Below, one piece after another: positions 37,504 to 46,059 of a stretch of 55,563 nt of DNA. The DNA is taken from positions 1-55,563 of the forward strand of contig CAMEJG010000008.1 of NCBI GenBank assembly GCA_945919465.1. The letters run 5' to 3'. Position 1 is the stretch's first letter, and every line of letters starts with the position of its first letter. A model generated the notes under the pieces. The model saw only the letters and a program-made list of their open reading frames with translations, did no database searches and was not told the DNA's origin. Source of the stretch: an uncultured Anaeroplasma sp. GTDB lineage: Bacteria; Bacillota_I; Bacilli_A; Acholeplasmatales; Anaeroplasmataceae. A program made the translations under genes and the position numbers.

Positions 37504-37637
37504 TGCCTAAATAGATTGTTTTAGGTGATTAAGAATTAGACGTTGCCTAATTGTTGCCTAACGGTTGGTTAATATAAGGTTTTTAGATGGTTTTGTAATA
37601 GAAATCATCTTTTTTTATTTCTATAGGATTAGGCAAC
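37504..37637. repeat. Left-end arm-type repeats (GTTGCCTAA)
   Basis: TTGCCTAA at about 37503, a pair GTTGCCTAA at 37542-37550 and 37553-37561 (11-base period), and an inverted copy TTAGGCAAC at about 37629-37637. The same pair occurs at the right end (51409-51428). An ATAGAAAT...ATTTCTAT inverted repeat lies between. They are likely integrase arm-binding sites. Confidence 0.65.
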
Positions 37638-37707
37638 TAATTCATCTATAAATATGGTAACAATTACTTATAATCTTTAAAAATGTTAAATCCAACATAA
37701 AAAGGGG

Positions 37708-37736
37708 TTGACAACAAATGTTGCTTGTTGTAAAAT
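37708..37736 (+). promoter_or_regulatory. Integrase promoter with overlapping inverted repeat
   Basis: TTGACA (37708-37713), 17-base spacer, TAAAAT (37731-37736). The spacer is bounded by ACAACAA (37711-37717) and TTGTTGT (37725-37731), an inverted repeat placed to control the promoter. Confidence 0.75.
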
Positions 37737-37798
37737 GAAAATGTAGTTATCCAACGCTTAAAGTGGCTAACTAAATTTTCGAAGAAGGAGGTAGTGCT

Positions 37799-38890
37799 AT
37801 GGCAAAAAGAAATCTTAAGAGAGCAAATGGTAATGGTTCTATTGTGAAGCTGAGCGGTAAACATAGAAAACCTTATGCATGTAGGGTATGTGTTAGAACT
37901 GAAACAAAAATAGATCCTGATAATCCATTAAATTCAGTTGTGGTTATAAAAAGAAAATATATTGGATATGCTGAAACATATGATGAGGCTGTTCGTATAT
38001 TAGCTGATTATTTTGCTAAGCCGATTGACTTGGATTATAAGGATATTACATTTAAAGAACTTTATGAAATGTGGATCAAGACAAAAGAGGATACGGTAAG
38101 TAAATCTTGGTATAACTCTGTTAAAGCATCATTTAATGCAATGGAAGAATTGCATAATAGAAAGATAAATGACCTTAGAACTCACGATTTTGAGCTTTTG
38201 TTTGAGTATACAGATAAAATGTATCCTACAATGAAAAAAATGCTTATATTACTTCATCAAATGTTTGATTTTGCTGATTCTCACGATATGATCTATAAGA
38301 ATTATTCTAAGTATATTAGTCTTGCTAAATATACTGGTAAAAATCCAAATAGCATCAAAAGAGATATCTTCAAAAAGGCTGATATTAAGCGTATTTGGAA
38401 GTACTCAAGTGATTTATATAATAGTATTGTTATCATTTTGATCTACACAGGTCTTAGAATCTCAGAGTTATTTGATTTAAAGAGAGAAGATGTTCATATT
38501 GAAGAACAATATCTTGATATTAAAGCAAGTAAAACAGAAGCTGGTGTTAGATTAGTTCCAATTGCAGATGTAATAATGCCACTTGTAAAGAGATGGTATG
38601 ACAAAGGCAATGCATATTTAGTCTTTAACACTCGTGGTAACCAGTTTAAGTATCGCGATTATCGTGATTCATACTGGAATAAGCTAATGGAAGAATTAGG
38701 GTTGAATGAACATCGACCACATGATACAAGACATACATTTGTATCACTATATCAAAGTGTTGAAAATTCTGATGAGCGTATTTTAAAAAAGATTGTAGGA
38801 CATCGTGGTACTCAAGATTTCACATTAAAGGTTTATACGCAGTTTGAAATGCAAAGACTTCTTGAAGAAGTAAATAAAATTGTTGTTTAG
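37799..38890 (+). CDS. int: Tyrosine-recombinase integrase
   Basis: A 363-residue integrase of usual length. The N-terminal part contains an arm-binding-type region and a SAM-like core-binding domain (about 75-175). The catalytic domain holds Arg220 (T-G-L-R-I-S-E-L), His308-x-x-Arg311 (P-H-D-T-R-H), His335 (G-H-R-G) and nucleophile Tyr346 (V-Y-T-Q). It should insert the element at the 28-base rpsI site and, with the next gene, excise it. GAAGGAGGT precedes the ATG. Confidence 0.95.
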   Translation: MAKRNLKRANGNGSIVKLSGKHRKPYACRVCVRTETKIDPDNPLNSVVVIKRKYIGYAETYDEAVRILADYFAKPIDLDYKDITFKELYEMWIKTKEDTVSKSWYNSVKASFNAMEELHNRKINDLRTHDFELLFEYTDKMYPTMKKMLILLHQMFDFADSHDMIYKNYSKYISLAKYTGKNPNSIKRDIFKKADIKRIWKYSSDLYNSIVIILIYTGLRISELFDLKREDVHIEEQYLDIKASKTEAGVRLVPIADVIMPLVKRWYDKGNAYLVFNTRGNQFKYRDYRDSYWNKLMEELGLNEHRPHDTRHTFVSLYQSVENSDERILKKIVGHRGTQDFTLKVYTQFEMQRLLEEVNKIVV

Positions 38891-38901
38891 GAGGAAATTA
38901 T

Positions 38902-39120
38902 ATGGAAAATGATACTCGCAAATTATCTGATATTATATCTGATGACAAGTTGTGTTTATCTGTAAAAGAAGTTGCAAAAATTCTTGGACGTAGCGAATAC
39001 TATGTTCGAGCTCTTGTGAGAGAACAAATAATCCCTGGTAAGTGCATTATGAGAAAGGGGCATCGAGGTTCGTATTTTATCTATAAAAACGAATTTCTTA
39101 AGATGATTGGATGTTGTTAA
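38902..39120 (+). CDS. Excisionase-like HTH protein
   Basis: A 72-residue protein with a winged-helix/MerR-like excisionase domain (L-S-V-K-E-V-A-K-I-L-G-R-S-E-Y-Y-V-R-A-L-V-R). It follows the integrase by 11 bases with AGGAGG before its ATG. The second element at 51904 has a counterpart in the same place. It likely directs excision by bending the attachment region. Confidence 0.8.
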   Translation: MENDTRKLSDIISDDKLCLSVKEVAKILGRSEYYVRALVREQIIPGKCIMRKGHRGSYFIYKNEFLKMIGCC

Positions 39121-39131
39121 ATAAAAAAAGA

Positions 39132-39183
39132 TTCAACCAGTAAAACTAGTTGAACCATCTCTAATGTTATTTTAACATTTTTA
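39132..39183 (+). terminator. Hairpin pair after the excisionase gene
   Basis: TTCAACCAGT/ACTAGTTGAA (39132-39154) and AATGTTA/TAACATT (39163-39179) followed by TTTTTA. The second is a plausible terminator of the integration operon. Confidence 0.55.
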
Positions 39184-39223
39184 CTGTTTGAATACAATGT
39201 TAATACATTCAATAGTGATAATT

Positions 39224-39955
39224 ATGGTAAAAGAAAAAAAGACTTTTATTATATATAAGCAATTTGCTCCGCTCGTATTAGGTCTTTCGAATGAAAAAGC
39301 AGGTTTGTTGTTCAAGGCACTATTTGATTATACGTTAGGTAATGAAATAATTATTCCTAAATCAATTGAACCTATATTTCCAGTTTTTAAGGTTAGTATT
39401 GATGATAATGACACAAAGTGGGAAGAGGAAAGACAAAAAAGAAGAGATGCTGGTAGCAAAGGTGGTAAAGCCAAAGCTAAAAATGCTAAGCAAGCATTAG
39501 CAAATCCTAGCAATGCTAACCAAAGCCAAGCAAAATTAGCAGTAAATGACAATGTTAATGCTAATGCATATGTAAATGATAATGAAAATGTAAATGAGAA
39601 TGGAGATGAATCTCTTTCTTCCTCAAATAAATTTGAGGGAGAGTGTGATTTGATGAGACCAGAGTATGTTTTTGATTTATTTTGGAAGATTTATCCAAAA
39701 AGAGTTGAAAAGGGAAAAGTATTTGATTGGTTCGAACGTAATTATCGTTTATTAACAAGAAAATTTGTTGATAATATGCTTGGTACGATTAATGATTTTG
39801 TAAAGTACCACGTGCAGTGGAGCCAAGAAGGAGATAGATTCATTCCATATCCTTTGAAATGGTTAGAATCTGGTGGTTATGACGATGAATTGACACCAGA
39901 AGAAATGAAAGGGAAGAAACGAACAGATGAAAATGGTGGCTTTGATGAGTTATAA
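39224..39955 (+). CDS. DUF6291-type phage/plasmid replication-associated protein
   Basis: A protein of about 243 residues. Residues 1-75 match the start of DUF6291 proteins (F-I-I-Y-K-Q-F-A-P ... K-A-L-F-D-Y). A basic G-S-K-G-G-K-A-K-A-K-N-A-K stretch and an Asn-rich low-complexity linker (about residues 95-145) follow, then a helical C-terminus (F-D-L-F-W-K-I-Y-P-K-R). Such proteins occur in phage and element replication regions, probably as initiators or loaders. ATG 39224 fits family starts best; no strong binding site is seen. Confidence 0.6.
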   Translation: MVKEKKTFIIYKQFAPLVLGLSNEKAGLLFKALFDYTLGNEIIIPKSIEPIFPVFKVSIDDNDTKWEEERQKRRDAGSKGGKAKAKNAKQALANPSNANQSQAKLAVNDNVNANAYVNDNENVNENGDESLSSSNKFEGECDLMRPEYVFDLFWKIYPKRVEKGKVFDWFERNYRLLTRKFVDNMLGTINDFVKYHVQWSQEGDRFIPYPLKWLESGGYDDELTPEEMKGKKRTDENGGFDEL

Positions 39956-39978
39956 AAAAGAAGCTAACGGATGTTAGC
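39954..39978 (-). terminator. Terminator of the minus-strand regulator gene
   Basis: GCTAAC (39963-39968) pairs with GTTAGC (39973-39978); on the minus strand a T-rich run follows (plus A-run 39954-39961). Confidence 0.75.
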
Positions 39979-39983
39979 CTCAA

Positions 39984-41288
39984 TTAGTTATTCCAATTAT
40001 TGTATTTTTGTCTTGCTAAGAACCTTGCAAACTTGGTAGCAAATTTATTGTTAAATTTAATAAAGCTATTGTATAAAGCTTCAAGTTGTGAATAATTTAT
40101 TGTTTTAGTTTTATCTTTATATGTGAGTTTTATCTCATAGAAAGATTGGTCGTTATTAGAAACTCTAACACCTTTATTTACAACTTCTAGTTTTATACCA
40201 TAGAAAGATAAGAATAACTGGAATTTAACGTAATCTATAGGATTACCTATAATTGCTTTATAAAAGTGTTCATTGTAATGCTTAGATAAATCATATAGCA
40301 TAGTTAATTCATCTTTCATTGATGCACAGATAGATAATATGTCACCTGGTACGTCAATGTTATCATATTCATGCATATATATAGCTGATACAATTTCTTG
40401 TTCAGTATTACCTAGTAATAGAGAAATATTAGTAGGTGTTATATTATTCAATGCAAGTAGCATTTTGTTAATCAATTCTTTTGTGATTGGCTTTTCGCCA
40501 GTTCTTAATTTTAGGTAGTAAGATGACGATATCCCTAGGTCATTTATGATTTTTTCTTTGACATCATATTTATCTATAAGGGATTTGAATACTATTTTAG
40601 TAGGTGTTTTGTTTAGTTCAAAATTTGAATTGATTTTAGAGACAATTTCATCATAATTATTGGTTGTTTCAGCTAATCTATAATTATGGTTTTTGTTGTC
40701 CCAAACATTTTTAATGGCGTAATATTTATATTCGCTAAAATAATTAGATTTGTCTATTTCGAAAGATGAGTCTAATTCACTGAAGTTTTCTATTAACCAG
40801 TTGTTAATGTATTCATTGATTAATATTGAATTCTTTTCAACTGGTTTAGAGAGCTTATCTTTAAATTCATAATCAACATTGAAAAATAACGATAGGTATA
40901 CAGCAGAAGCATATCTAATATCATTAGAGTAGTTATAACTATTTATGAAAAGATTAACAATAGATAATGTTTCGTTAAGATTATCTGTTAAATCATTTAA
41001 TGCATATTTTTTAGCCTCTTTAACAAGATTTCCTGTAAACTCTGTAATAGATTTAATCTCGTCTTGTGATAAGTTTAAAATGCTTGAAATTTGAGGCATA
41101 TAATCAGAGCCAGATCTATCATTAAGTTCTATTAAAGAGTAAGCTTGTTCGCTTATTCCTAGTGTTTTGGCTATGTCATCACCTTTTAGTTTTTTTTCTA
41201 AACGTTTAGATATTAATATTGTTTGCCTATTAGATTTAATATACTCATGCTTTATTAAATCAACAGTTGGAATTTTATAAAATTTCAT
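39984..41288 (-). CDS. Large HTH-containing element regulator, unknown family
   Basis: A 434-residue protein. Two helix-turn-helix-like segments are seen: near residues 33-70 (G-D-D-I-A-K-T-L-G-I-S-E-Q-A-Y) and near 245-275 (N-D-L-G-I-S-S-S-Y-Y-L-K-L-R-T-G-E-K). The middle is helical and the end is a basic domain (F-A-R-F-L-A-R-Q-K). It is the only minus-strand gene of the element and is divergent from the mobilisation part, which fits a main repressor of element functions. No family could be named. Confidence 0.6.
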   Translation of the reverse strand: MKFYKIPTVDLIKHEYIKSNRQTILISKRLEKKLKGDDIAKTLGISEQAYSLIELNDRSGSDYMPQISSILNLSQDEIKSITEFTGNLVKEAKKYALNDLTDNLNETLSIVNLFINSYNYSNDIRYASAVYLSLFFNVDYEFKDKLSKPVEKNSILINEYINNWLIENFSELDSSFEIDKSNYFSEYKYYAIKNVWDNKNHNYRLAETTNNYDEIVSKINSNFELNKTPTKIVFKSLIDKYDVKEKIINDLGISSSYYLKLRTGEKPITKELINKMLLALNNITPTNISLLLGNTEQEIVSAIYMHEYDNIDVPGDILSICASMKDELTMLYDLSKHYNEHFYKAIIGNPIDYVKFQLFLSFYGIKLEVVNKGVRVSNNDQSFYEIKLTYKDKTKTINYSQLEALYNSFIKFNNKFATKFARFLARQKYNNWNN

Positions 41289-41363
41289 ATTATCACCTAT
41301 CGTGTTGATTATAACATTTTTATCAAAAAATATAAATAGTATTGTAGAAAAGAGGAAAATAAA

Positions 41364-41711
41364 ATGGATGAAAATATTAAAAAAATAGAGGAATCTATGA
41401 TTATAGAAGATTCTGAATTATTATCTGAAATGTGCAATCATGATTTTGACATTGTTAATTGTAAGAAAATGATGATAAAAATATCTAAAGGATTATTATT
41501 TTTAAATTCTTTTGAATTAAGGATGAGAGACGATTTCAAAACTGTTTATGATTCATTATTTGACACGTACTATGATTGTTTTAAATATATTAGAAAGTTT
41601 ATAAATGAATCAGAAAATGCATTCGAATGTACAACTCTAAAATTGTTAATGATTCTATTGAATTACACAAAAGAGAATCTTCGTTACAGTGATTATTTTG
41701 ATTGTTTATAA
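41364..41711 (+). CDS. Small helical protein before oriT, unknown
   Basis: A 115-residue acidic helical protein with AGAGGAAA before the ATG. It has no recognised motif. It sits between the regulator and the oriT-like hairpin, a place often taken by accessory mobilisation proteins, but nothing in the sequence proves that. Confidence 0.55.
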   Translation: MDENIKKIEESMIIEDSELLSEMCNHDFDIVNCKKMMIKISKGLLFLNSFELRMRDDFKTVYDSLFDTYYDCFKYIRKFINESENAFECTTLKLLMILLNYTKENLRYSDYFDCL

Positions 41712-41725
41712 GATTTATAAAATAG

Positions 41726-41823
41726 GATGTATCATCTGAAGAAATGAGCCGTAGGCTTAATCCTTGATAAAGGGGATAACTTACTATCCCCTTTACAAGG
41801 GTGTGGCTTATTGATGATACATC
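41726..41823 (+). other. oriT-like nested hairpin with MobV nick-site core
   Basis: A 98-base structure: GATGTATCATC (41726-41736) pairs perfectly with GATGATACATC (41813-41823), AATGAGCC with GGCTTATT, CCTTG with CAAGG, and a central AAAGGGGATA/TATCCCCTTT around ACTTAC. Directly after the central stem comes AGGGTGTG-GCTTA (nick expected after 41805), close to the TAGTGTG/TTA core of MobV origins such as pMV158, where an inverted repeat also stands just 5' of the nick. The relaxase gene follows. Confidence 0.7.
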
Positions 41824-41839
41824 AAGAAAGGAAATTAAA

Positions 41840-43042
41840 ATGAATTATGGTATTTTTAGAATTAAACCTATAAAGAATGAAGGTTATTTAGTTAACATTA
41901 CTAAACACAATTCAAGAGCCAATTTAGATATGCCATCACTTAAATATTGTTCAGATAAATATGGTGATGGATTATCACCAATAAGAGGTACTGGTGATTA
42001 TTTAAAAGATTTTAATAATGCTTTATTTACCCATACAGAATTTGATGAAAATTTTGATATTACAACCGGTTGTTGCAATACCACTTCAATAGTTCCTAGA
42101 ATTCAAAAGAATTCTATTTTAGGATATGATATTGTATTTACAACTTCAGAATCAATTGGTGATGATGCTGTATATAAAGAATGGTATAAAGACAATTTAG
42201 AGTTTTTAATTAAACATTTTGGCAAGGATAATGTACATTCAGCATTTATACATGATGATGAACAATTTGAAGGAAAAAAGACTCCTAATCATATGCATAT
42301 TTTTGTCACACCATTTTGGGAAGGAAAAGGCAGATGGATTTTAGGGGCAAAGCATTTTACTGGTACAACAAATGAATCTAGCGGTAAACAAAAATTATCA
42401 AAACTTCAAGATGATTATTACAATGAAGTTAGCAAAAAATATGGTCTTGATAGAGGATTGAAAGGCTCTAAAGCAAAGCATTTAGATCCGTCTGTTTTTA
42501 AAGCAAGAAAAGAACAATTAAATGAATATTATAAGAAAAATCCAGATGCTGTAATAGTTGAAAGAATGGGAAAAAAATGGGATTGGTTTACTAATCTATC
42601 GACTGAAAATCAAATACTATGGATTGAAAAAGCATTTAATAGATTAAAATCAGATGATATAAGAGCCGAGGCAAAAGAACATTATACTGAAATGCTTAAT
42701 AAAATCCAAAAGGAAAAGCCAGAGCTTTTATCACTAATTGGGGGATTGTTAAATAAGATAAATATTGCAAATGGCAATACTTCATTAAAGAACTTTAAAA
42801 CTGGATTAATAAAGGATACTCAAGGAGTAAAAATATCTAATTATCAAGAGTTTGCTGTGTCCTGCTTTGCTGTAGGCTTTATTAAAGGACTCCTAGCTGG
42901 AAATGTCAGCGATAATAGAGGAAGTGTTAATACAATTCAAAAGAGTTCTTTAGTTGAATTATATATGTATGAATATGGATTGGATTTTTCAGAGGCTGTT
43001 AAGCTTGTTGAAAAGAAAAGAGAAGCACAAGAAGAAATTTGA
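41840..43042 (+). CDS. mobV: MobV-family relaxase (Pre/Mob)
   Basis: A 400-residue relaxase. The histidine motif T-P-N-H-M-H-I-F-V-T-P is at about 148-158 (His151, His153). Downstream Y-G-L-D-R-G-L-K-G-S-K-A-K-H is typical of Pre/Mob proteins. N-terminal H-N-S-R may hold the catalytic residue. It would nick the oriT just upstream, stay bound to the 5' end and lead the strand into a recipient using a helper's transfer machinery. ATG 41840 follows AAGAAAGG. The C-terminal third is helical and diverged. Confidence 0.88.
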   Translation: MNYGIFRIKPIKNEGYLVNITKHNSRANLDMPSLKYCSDKYGDGLSPIRGTGDYLKDFNNALFTHTEFDENFDITTGCCNTTSIVPRIQKNSILGYDIVFTTSESIGDDAVYKEWYKDNLEFLIKHFGKDNVHSAFIHDDEQFEGKKTPNHMHIFVTPFWEGKGRWILGAKHFTGTTNESSGKQKLSKLQDDYYNEVSKKYGLDRGLKGSKAKHLDPSVFKARKEQLNEYYKKNPDAVIVERMGKKWDWFTNLSTENQILWIEKAFNRLKSDDIRAEAKEHYTEMLNKIQKEKPELLSLIGGLLNKINIANGNTSLKNFKTGLIKDTQGVKISNYQEFAVSCFAVGFIKGLLAGNVSDNRGSVNTIQKSSLVELYMYEYGLDFSEAVKLVEKKREAQEEI

Positions 43043-43312
43043 TATTAGAATGTTTCAATTATTGAATCGAATAAAATATAAAAAAATGATGAAAATGTTT
43101 TCCTATAGTTTCTGATATGTTTTTTCTCAAAAAAGCTTAATATATGATTGATTATATAAAATAAAACACAAATTTTTTAAGATTTTTCTCCAAAAGGCTA
43201 ATTGATTATTTTTATTAGATTTGACTGATGATTCTTATTGTGCTAAAGTACTTTTAAATCGATATATGTTAGGCCTGATAATATCAATAAAGATTTAGAA
43301 GAAGGTGACTTT

Positions 43313-43483
43313 ATGACAATAGAATTAAATGAAGAAGAAGCTCAAACATTAAAGGGGATTCTTTTGGTTGAAACAAATGAACTTAATGAGCTCGTTCATC
43401 AAACTGAAATTAATGAAAAAGATAAGAAAGAATTGACAGTTGAGCTTGAAAGAGTAAATTCAATAATAAAAAAATTGAATTAG
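43313..43483 (+). CDS. Small acidic coiled-coil protein (56 aa)
   Basis: A 56-residue frame with a strong AAGAAGGTGA binding site before the ATG. It is acidic and predicted as one long helix (L-N-E-L-V-H-Q-T-E-I-N-E-K ... V-E-L-E-R-V-N-S-I-I-K-K-L-N). It resembles small orphan proteins of mobile elements. No partner toxin is adjacent. Apart from this gene, 43043-43610 holds only the regulatory repeats of the restriction operon. Confidence 0.5.
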   Translation: MTIELNEEEAQTLKGILLVETNELNELVHQTEINEKDKKELTVELERVNSIIKKLN

Positions 43484-43515
43484 ATTTTTAAATGTTATGT
43501 TTTTCTTTATGTATT

Positions 43516-43571
43516 TGATGAGAAATCATAAAAATTTAATAATTAATTAAAAAAAAATGACGAGAAATCAT
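43516..43571. promoter_or_regulatory. Direct repeats upstream of the first HTH gene
   Basis: TGATGAGAAATCAT (43516-43529) and TGACGAGAAATCAT (43558-43571), 42 bases apart. A TATAAT at 43582-43587 follows the second. They probably bind the HTH protein encoded next. Confidence 0.5.
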
Positions 43572-43610
43572 TAAATTGTGCTATAATCTTTATGCATGGA
43601 GGGAATCAAA

Positions 43611-43811
43611 ATGTTATCTTATAATAAACTATGGAAACTTTTAATTGATAAGAATATAAATAAAACTGATTTGCATGAGATTACTGGCCTTAGTCAATCG
43701 ACTATTACAAAATTATCGAAGGGTGAAAATGTCAATACTGATGTGCTAGAAAGAATTTGTGTTGCATTGAATTGTAAGATAGAGGATATAGTCGAGGTGG
43801 TTTATAAATAG
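43611..43811 (+). CDS. Cro/C1-type HTH protein, possible R-M controller
   Basis: A 66-residue HTH protein (T-D-L-H-E-I-T-G-L-S-Q-S-T-I-T-K-L-S-K-G). It is the first gene of the methyltransferase operon, sized like R-M controller (C) proteins. ATG 43611 follows GGAGG; the ATG five codons earlier contains that site. It likely sets the timing of methylase versus nuclease expression. Confidence 0.8.
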   Translation: MLSYNKLWKLLIDKNINKTDLHEITGLSQSTITKLSKGENVNTDVLERICVALNCKIEDIVEVVYK

Positions 43812-43812
43812 T

Positions 43813-44385
43813 ATGGGTGAAGATATAAAAATAGAGCGTGTTTGGGCTATGCCAAATAAAAACACTTTTGACATAAAACCTATTCATGATTTATTAAGTG
43901 AAGAAGTAGACAATAGTTTGCTTTGGATAGACCCTTTTGCAAATAAGAATAAATTAGCTAGGATTACAAATGATTTGAATCCTGAATATGAAACTGACTA
44001 TCATATTGATGCATTAGATTTTTTACGTTTGTTTGATTCTAACGCAATTGATGGAGTTCTTTATGACCCTCCTTATTCACCTAGACAAGTTAGTGAATGT
44101 TATAATGATTTTGGTTATAACGTTACATGGGATACTACTAAAGCATCTTTTTGGTCAAATCATAAAAAAGAGATATCTAGAATTGTTAAAATTGGCGGAA
44201 AAGTAATTACTTTTGGTTGGAATAGTGGAGGAATAGGAATGAAGTATGGATTTCAAATTCAAAGAATTTTGATGGTTCCTCATGGCGGGTGGCATAATGA
44301 CACTATATGCGTAGTCGAAGTTAAAGTTAAAAATGTATCTATTGGAGAGGAAATTTTGGAGGCCAATGATGGAAATAGACAATAA
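43813..44385 (+). CDS. Small DNA methyltransferase with DPPY motif
   Basis: A 190-residue methyltransferase. D-P-P-Y-S (about residue 77) is the catalytic motif of amino-methyltransferases, typical of N6-adenine enzymes. An upstream W-I-D-P-F-A-N-K-N segment may take the place of motif I. It is short, with little room for a separate target-recognition domain. It sits between the controller and the larger methyltransferase, which overlaps its end. It may modify one strand or a second site of the R-M target. Confidence 0.75.
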   Translation: MGEDIKIERVWAMPNKNTFDIKPIHDLLSEEVDNSLLWIDPFANKNKLARITNDLNPEYETDYHIDALDFLRLFDSNAIDGVLYDPPYSPRQVSECYNDFGYNVTWDTTKASFWSNHKKEISRIVKIGGKVITFGWNSGGIGMKYGFQIQRILMVPHGGWHNDTICVVEVKVKNVSIGEEILEANDGNRQ

Positions 44386-45619
44386 TTATAAAAGAAAATA
44401 TGACGAAAAATGGAATTTTAAAGATGGAAGTATGAAAGACTTAGTTCATGGATTACATCCATATCCAGCTATGATGATGCCATTGATTGCAAGAACAATG
44501 TTTAATGAGTATGGTAAAGGGGAAAATACGGTTTTTTTAGACCCATACGTTGGCTCTGGCACTACTTTAGTTGAAGCACAATATTATGGCGCAAAAAAAG
44601 CATTTGGAATTGATTTGAATCCGTTAGCTGTTTTGATTTCTAGAACTAAGACGGAAGTAATAAACTTGGAAATGGTCAAAGCGAAAATCGACGAGTTTGA
44701 TTCTTACTTAGCCGGTAATCCAGTTGCTGTTGCTCCTGAGTTTTCAATTAGAAACTCATGGTTTAGTGAAAAAATGATAAATGAGTTAGCTATAATAAGA
44801 AATTTCTTTTTCAATATGGAAGATAATACAGTAAATGATTTTTTTAAAACTTCATTTTCTGAAGTTGTAAGAAGTGTATCAGAGACACGAAATGGTGAAT
44901 TTAAACTATATAGAATGTCAAAGAAGTCATTAGAAAAATTTAACCCTGATGCAATAGGTATGTTTAGAGAAGTTATAAAAAGAAATTTTGAAATACTTAA
45001 ATCGATTAGTTATAAACGCAGTACTGAAATAGAAATATTTAATGATAATACTATGAATATACCTAAGTATGATGAGTTGGTTGGGGGAGTTGATTTGATA
45101 ATTACCTCTCCTCCATATGGTGACAGTCATACAACAGTTGCTTATGGTCAGTTTTCTAGGCTATCAAATGAATGGCTAGGATTCGCAGAAGCAGGGTCTT
45201 TAGATAGAAGATTGCTTGGCGGGGCAAGAGTTAAAGATAGAGTATTTGATATACAAGAACTTGACGAAGCAATCGAAGAAATAAAAGAACGAGATAAAAA
45301 GTTTACTCGTGAAAGATGGTGGGAAGTTACAGCTTTTTATAATGATTATGAAGAATCGATAAAATCTGTTGCAATTACAGTGAAAAAAGGTGGACATGTA
45401 GTCTATGTTGTTGGAAATAGAAGAGTTAGAAATGTCGAATTACCAATGGATGTTATAACATATAAAATGTTTGAAAAACTTGGATTTGAACATGTAGTGA
45501 CTCATGTTAGAGATATTTTGAACAAAAGAATGCCTTCTAAAGCTTCTCCTTCAAATGAAGAAGGCGAAGGTATATCTACAATGATGAATGAGTATATCGT
45601 TGTAATGAAGAAAAAATAA
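44369..45619 (+). CDS. DNA methyltransferase with TSPPY motif
   Basis: A 416-residue DNA amino-methyltransferase. Motif I D-P-Y-V-G-S-G-T-T lies near residue 52 and catalytic T-S-P-P-Y-G near residue 240, the order motif I before IV. TSPPY is common in N4-cytosine (and some N6-adenine) enzymes. ATG 44369 follows GGAGG with spacing 6; an ATG directly before it is closer. It overlaps the small methyltransferase gene by 17 bases. A terminator follows. It most likely protects host DNA from the tandem nucleases downstream. Confidence 0.88.
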   Translation: MEIDNNYKRKYDEKWNFKDGSMKDLVHGLHPYPAMMMPLIARTMFNEYGKGENTVFLDPYVGSGTTLVEAQYYGAKKAFGIDLNPLAVLISRTKTEVINLEMVKAKIDEFDSYLAGNPVAVAPEFSIRNSWFSEKMINELAIIRNFFFNMEDNTVNDFFKTSFSEVVRSVSETRNGEFKLYRMSKKSLEKFNPDAIGMFREVIKRNFEILKSISYKRSTEIEIFNDNTMNIPKYDELVGGVDLIITSPPYGDSHTTVAYGQFSRLSNEWLGFAEAGSLDRRLLGGARVKDRVFDIQELDEAIEEIKERDKKFTRERWWEVTAFYNDYEESIKSVAITVKKGGHVVYVVGNRRVRNVELPMDVITYKMFEKLGFEHVVTHVRDILNKRMPSKASPSNEEGEGISTMMNEYIVVMKKK

Positions 45620-45637
45620 ATAATTATAATACATAAA

Positions 45638-45668
45638 ACTCTTAAGTTTCGTACTTGAGAGTTTTTTT
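45638..45668 (+). terminator. Terminator of the methyltransferase operon
   Basis: ACTCTTAAGT (45638-45647) pairs with ACTTGAGAGT (45653-45662) and is followed by seven T, so nucleases are transcribed separately. Confidence 0.85.
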
Positions 45669-45682
45669 GTTTTTGGGTAAAA

Positions 45683-45698
45683 GTCACCCATAGGTGTC
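45683..45698. promoter_or_regulatory. C-box-like operator before the nuclease operon
   Basis: GTCACCCATAGGTGTC is a near-palindrome (GTCACC/GGTGTC, one mismatch) 50 bases before the second HTH gene. Layout resembles C-boxes that control R-M nuclease expression. Confidence 0.5.
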
Positions 45699-45747
45699 AT
45701 TTTCCTCATACGAAAAGAATATAATATTGCTGAAAGGAAGCGATAAT

Positions 45748-46059
45748 ATGTCTAATATTTCGTGGTTTGACCAGAAATGTGCCGAAAAAACATATAAAAA
45801 ATGTTGCGAGAAAGGCTTGAGTAAATACTCAGAGATTGCTGTAGAACTAGGACTATCAGAATCTTTTGTAAAAGCTATTTTTTCTGAGCACAGAAAAAAA
45901 TTAAATTTATATCATTTAATAAAATTATCATATGCATTAAATTGTACTTTGTATGATTTTATCCCTAATCAAAAAGATTATGCTTTCAAGTATGGTGAAG
46001 ATATAGACGAAGAAGAAGGTTTTTATAAATCGATAGAGGAGGAAGACAACTATGAATAA
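45748..46059 (+). CDS. HTH regulator leading the nuclease operon
   Basis: A 103-residue protein with an HTH near residues 25-60 (Y-S-E-I-A-V-E-L-G-L-S-E-S-F-V-K-A-I-F) and an acidic tail (D-I-D-E-E-E-G). ATG 45748 follows AAAGGAAG. It overlaps the first nuclease gene by 8 bases, so it is translated with it. It probably binds the near-palindrome at 45683-45698 and times nuclease expression. Confidence 0.75.
   Translation: MSNISWFDQKCAEKTYKKCCEKGLSKYSEIAVELGLSESFVKAIFSEHRKKLNLYHLIKLSYALNCTLYDFIPNQKDYAFKYGEDIDEEEGFYKSIEEEDNYE

Noticed and set aside
39328-39758. Minus-strand frames opposite the DUF6291-type gene
   Set aside because: Composition reflects the complement of Asn- and Lys-rich codons; no start signals.
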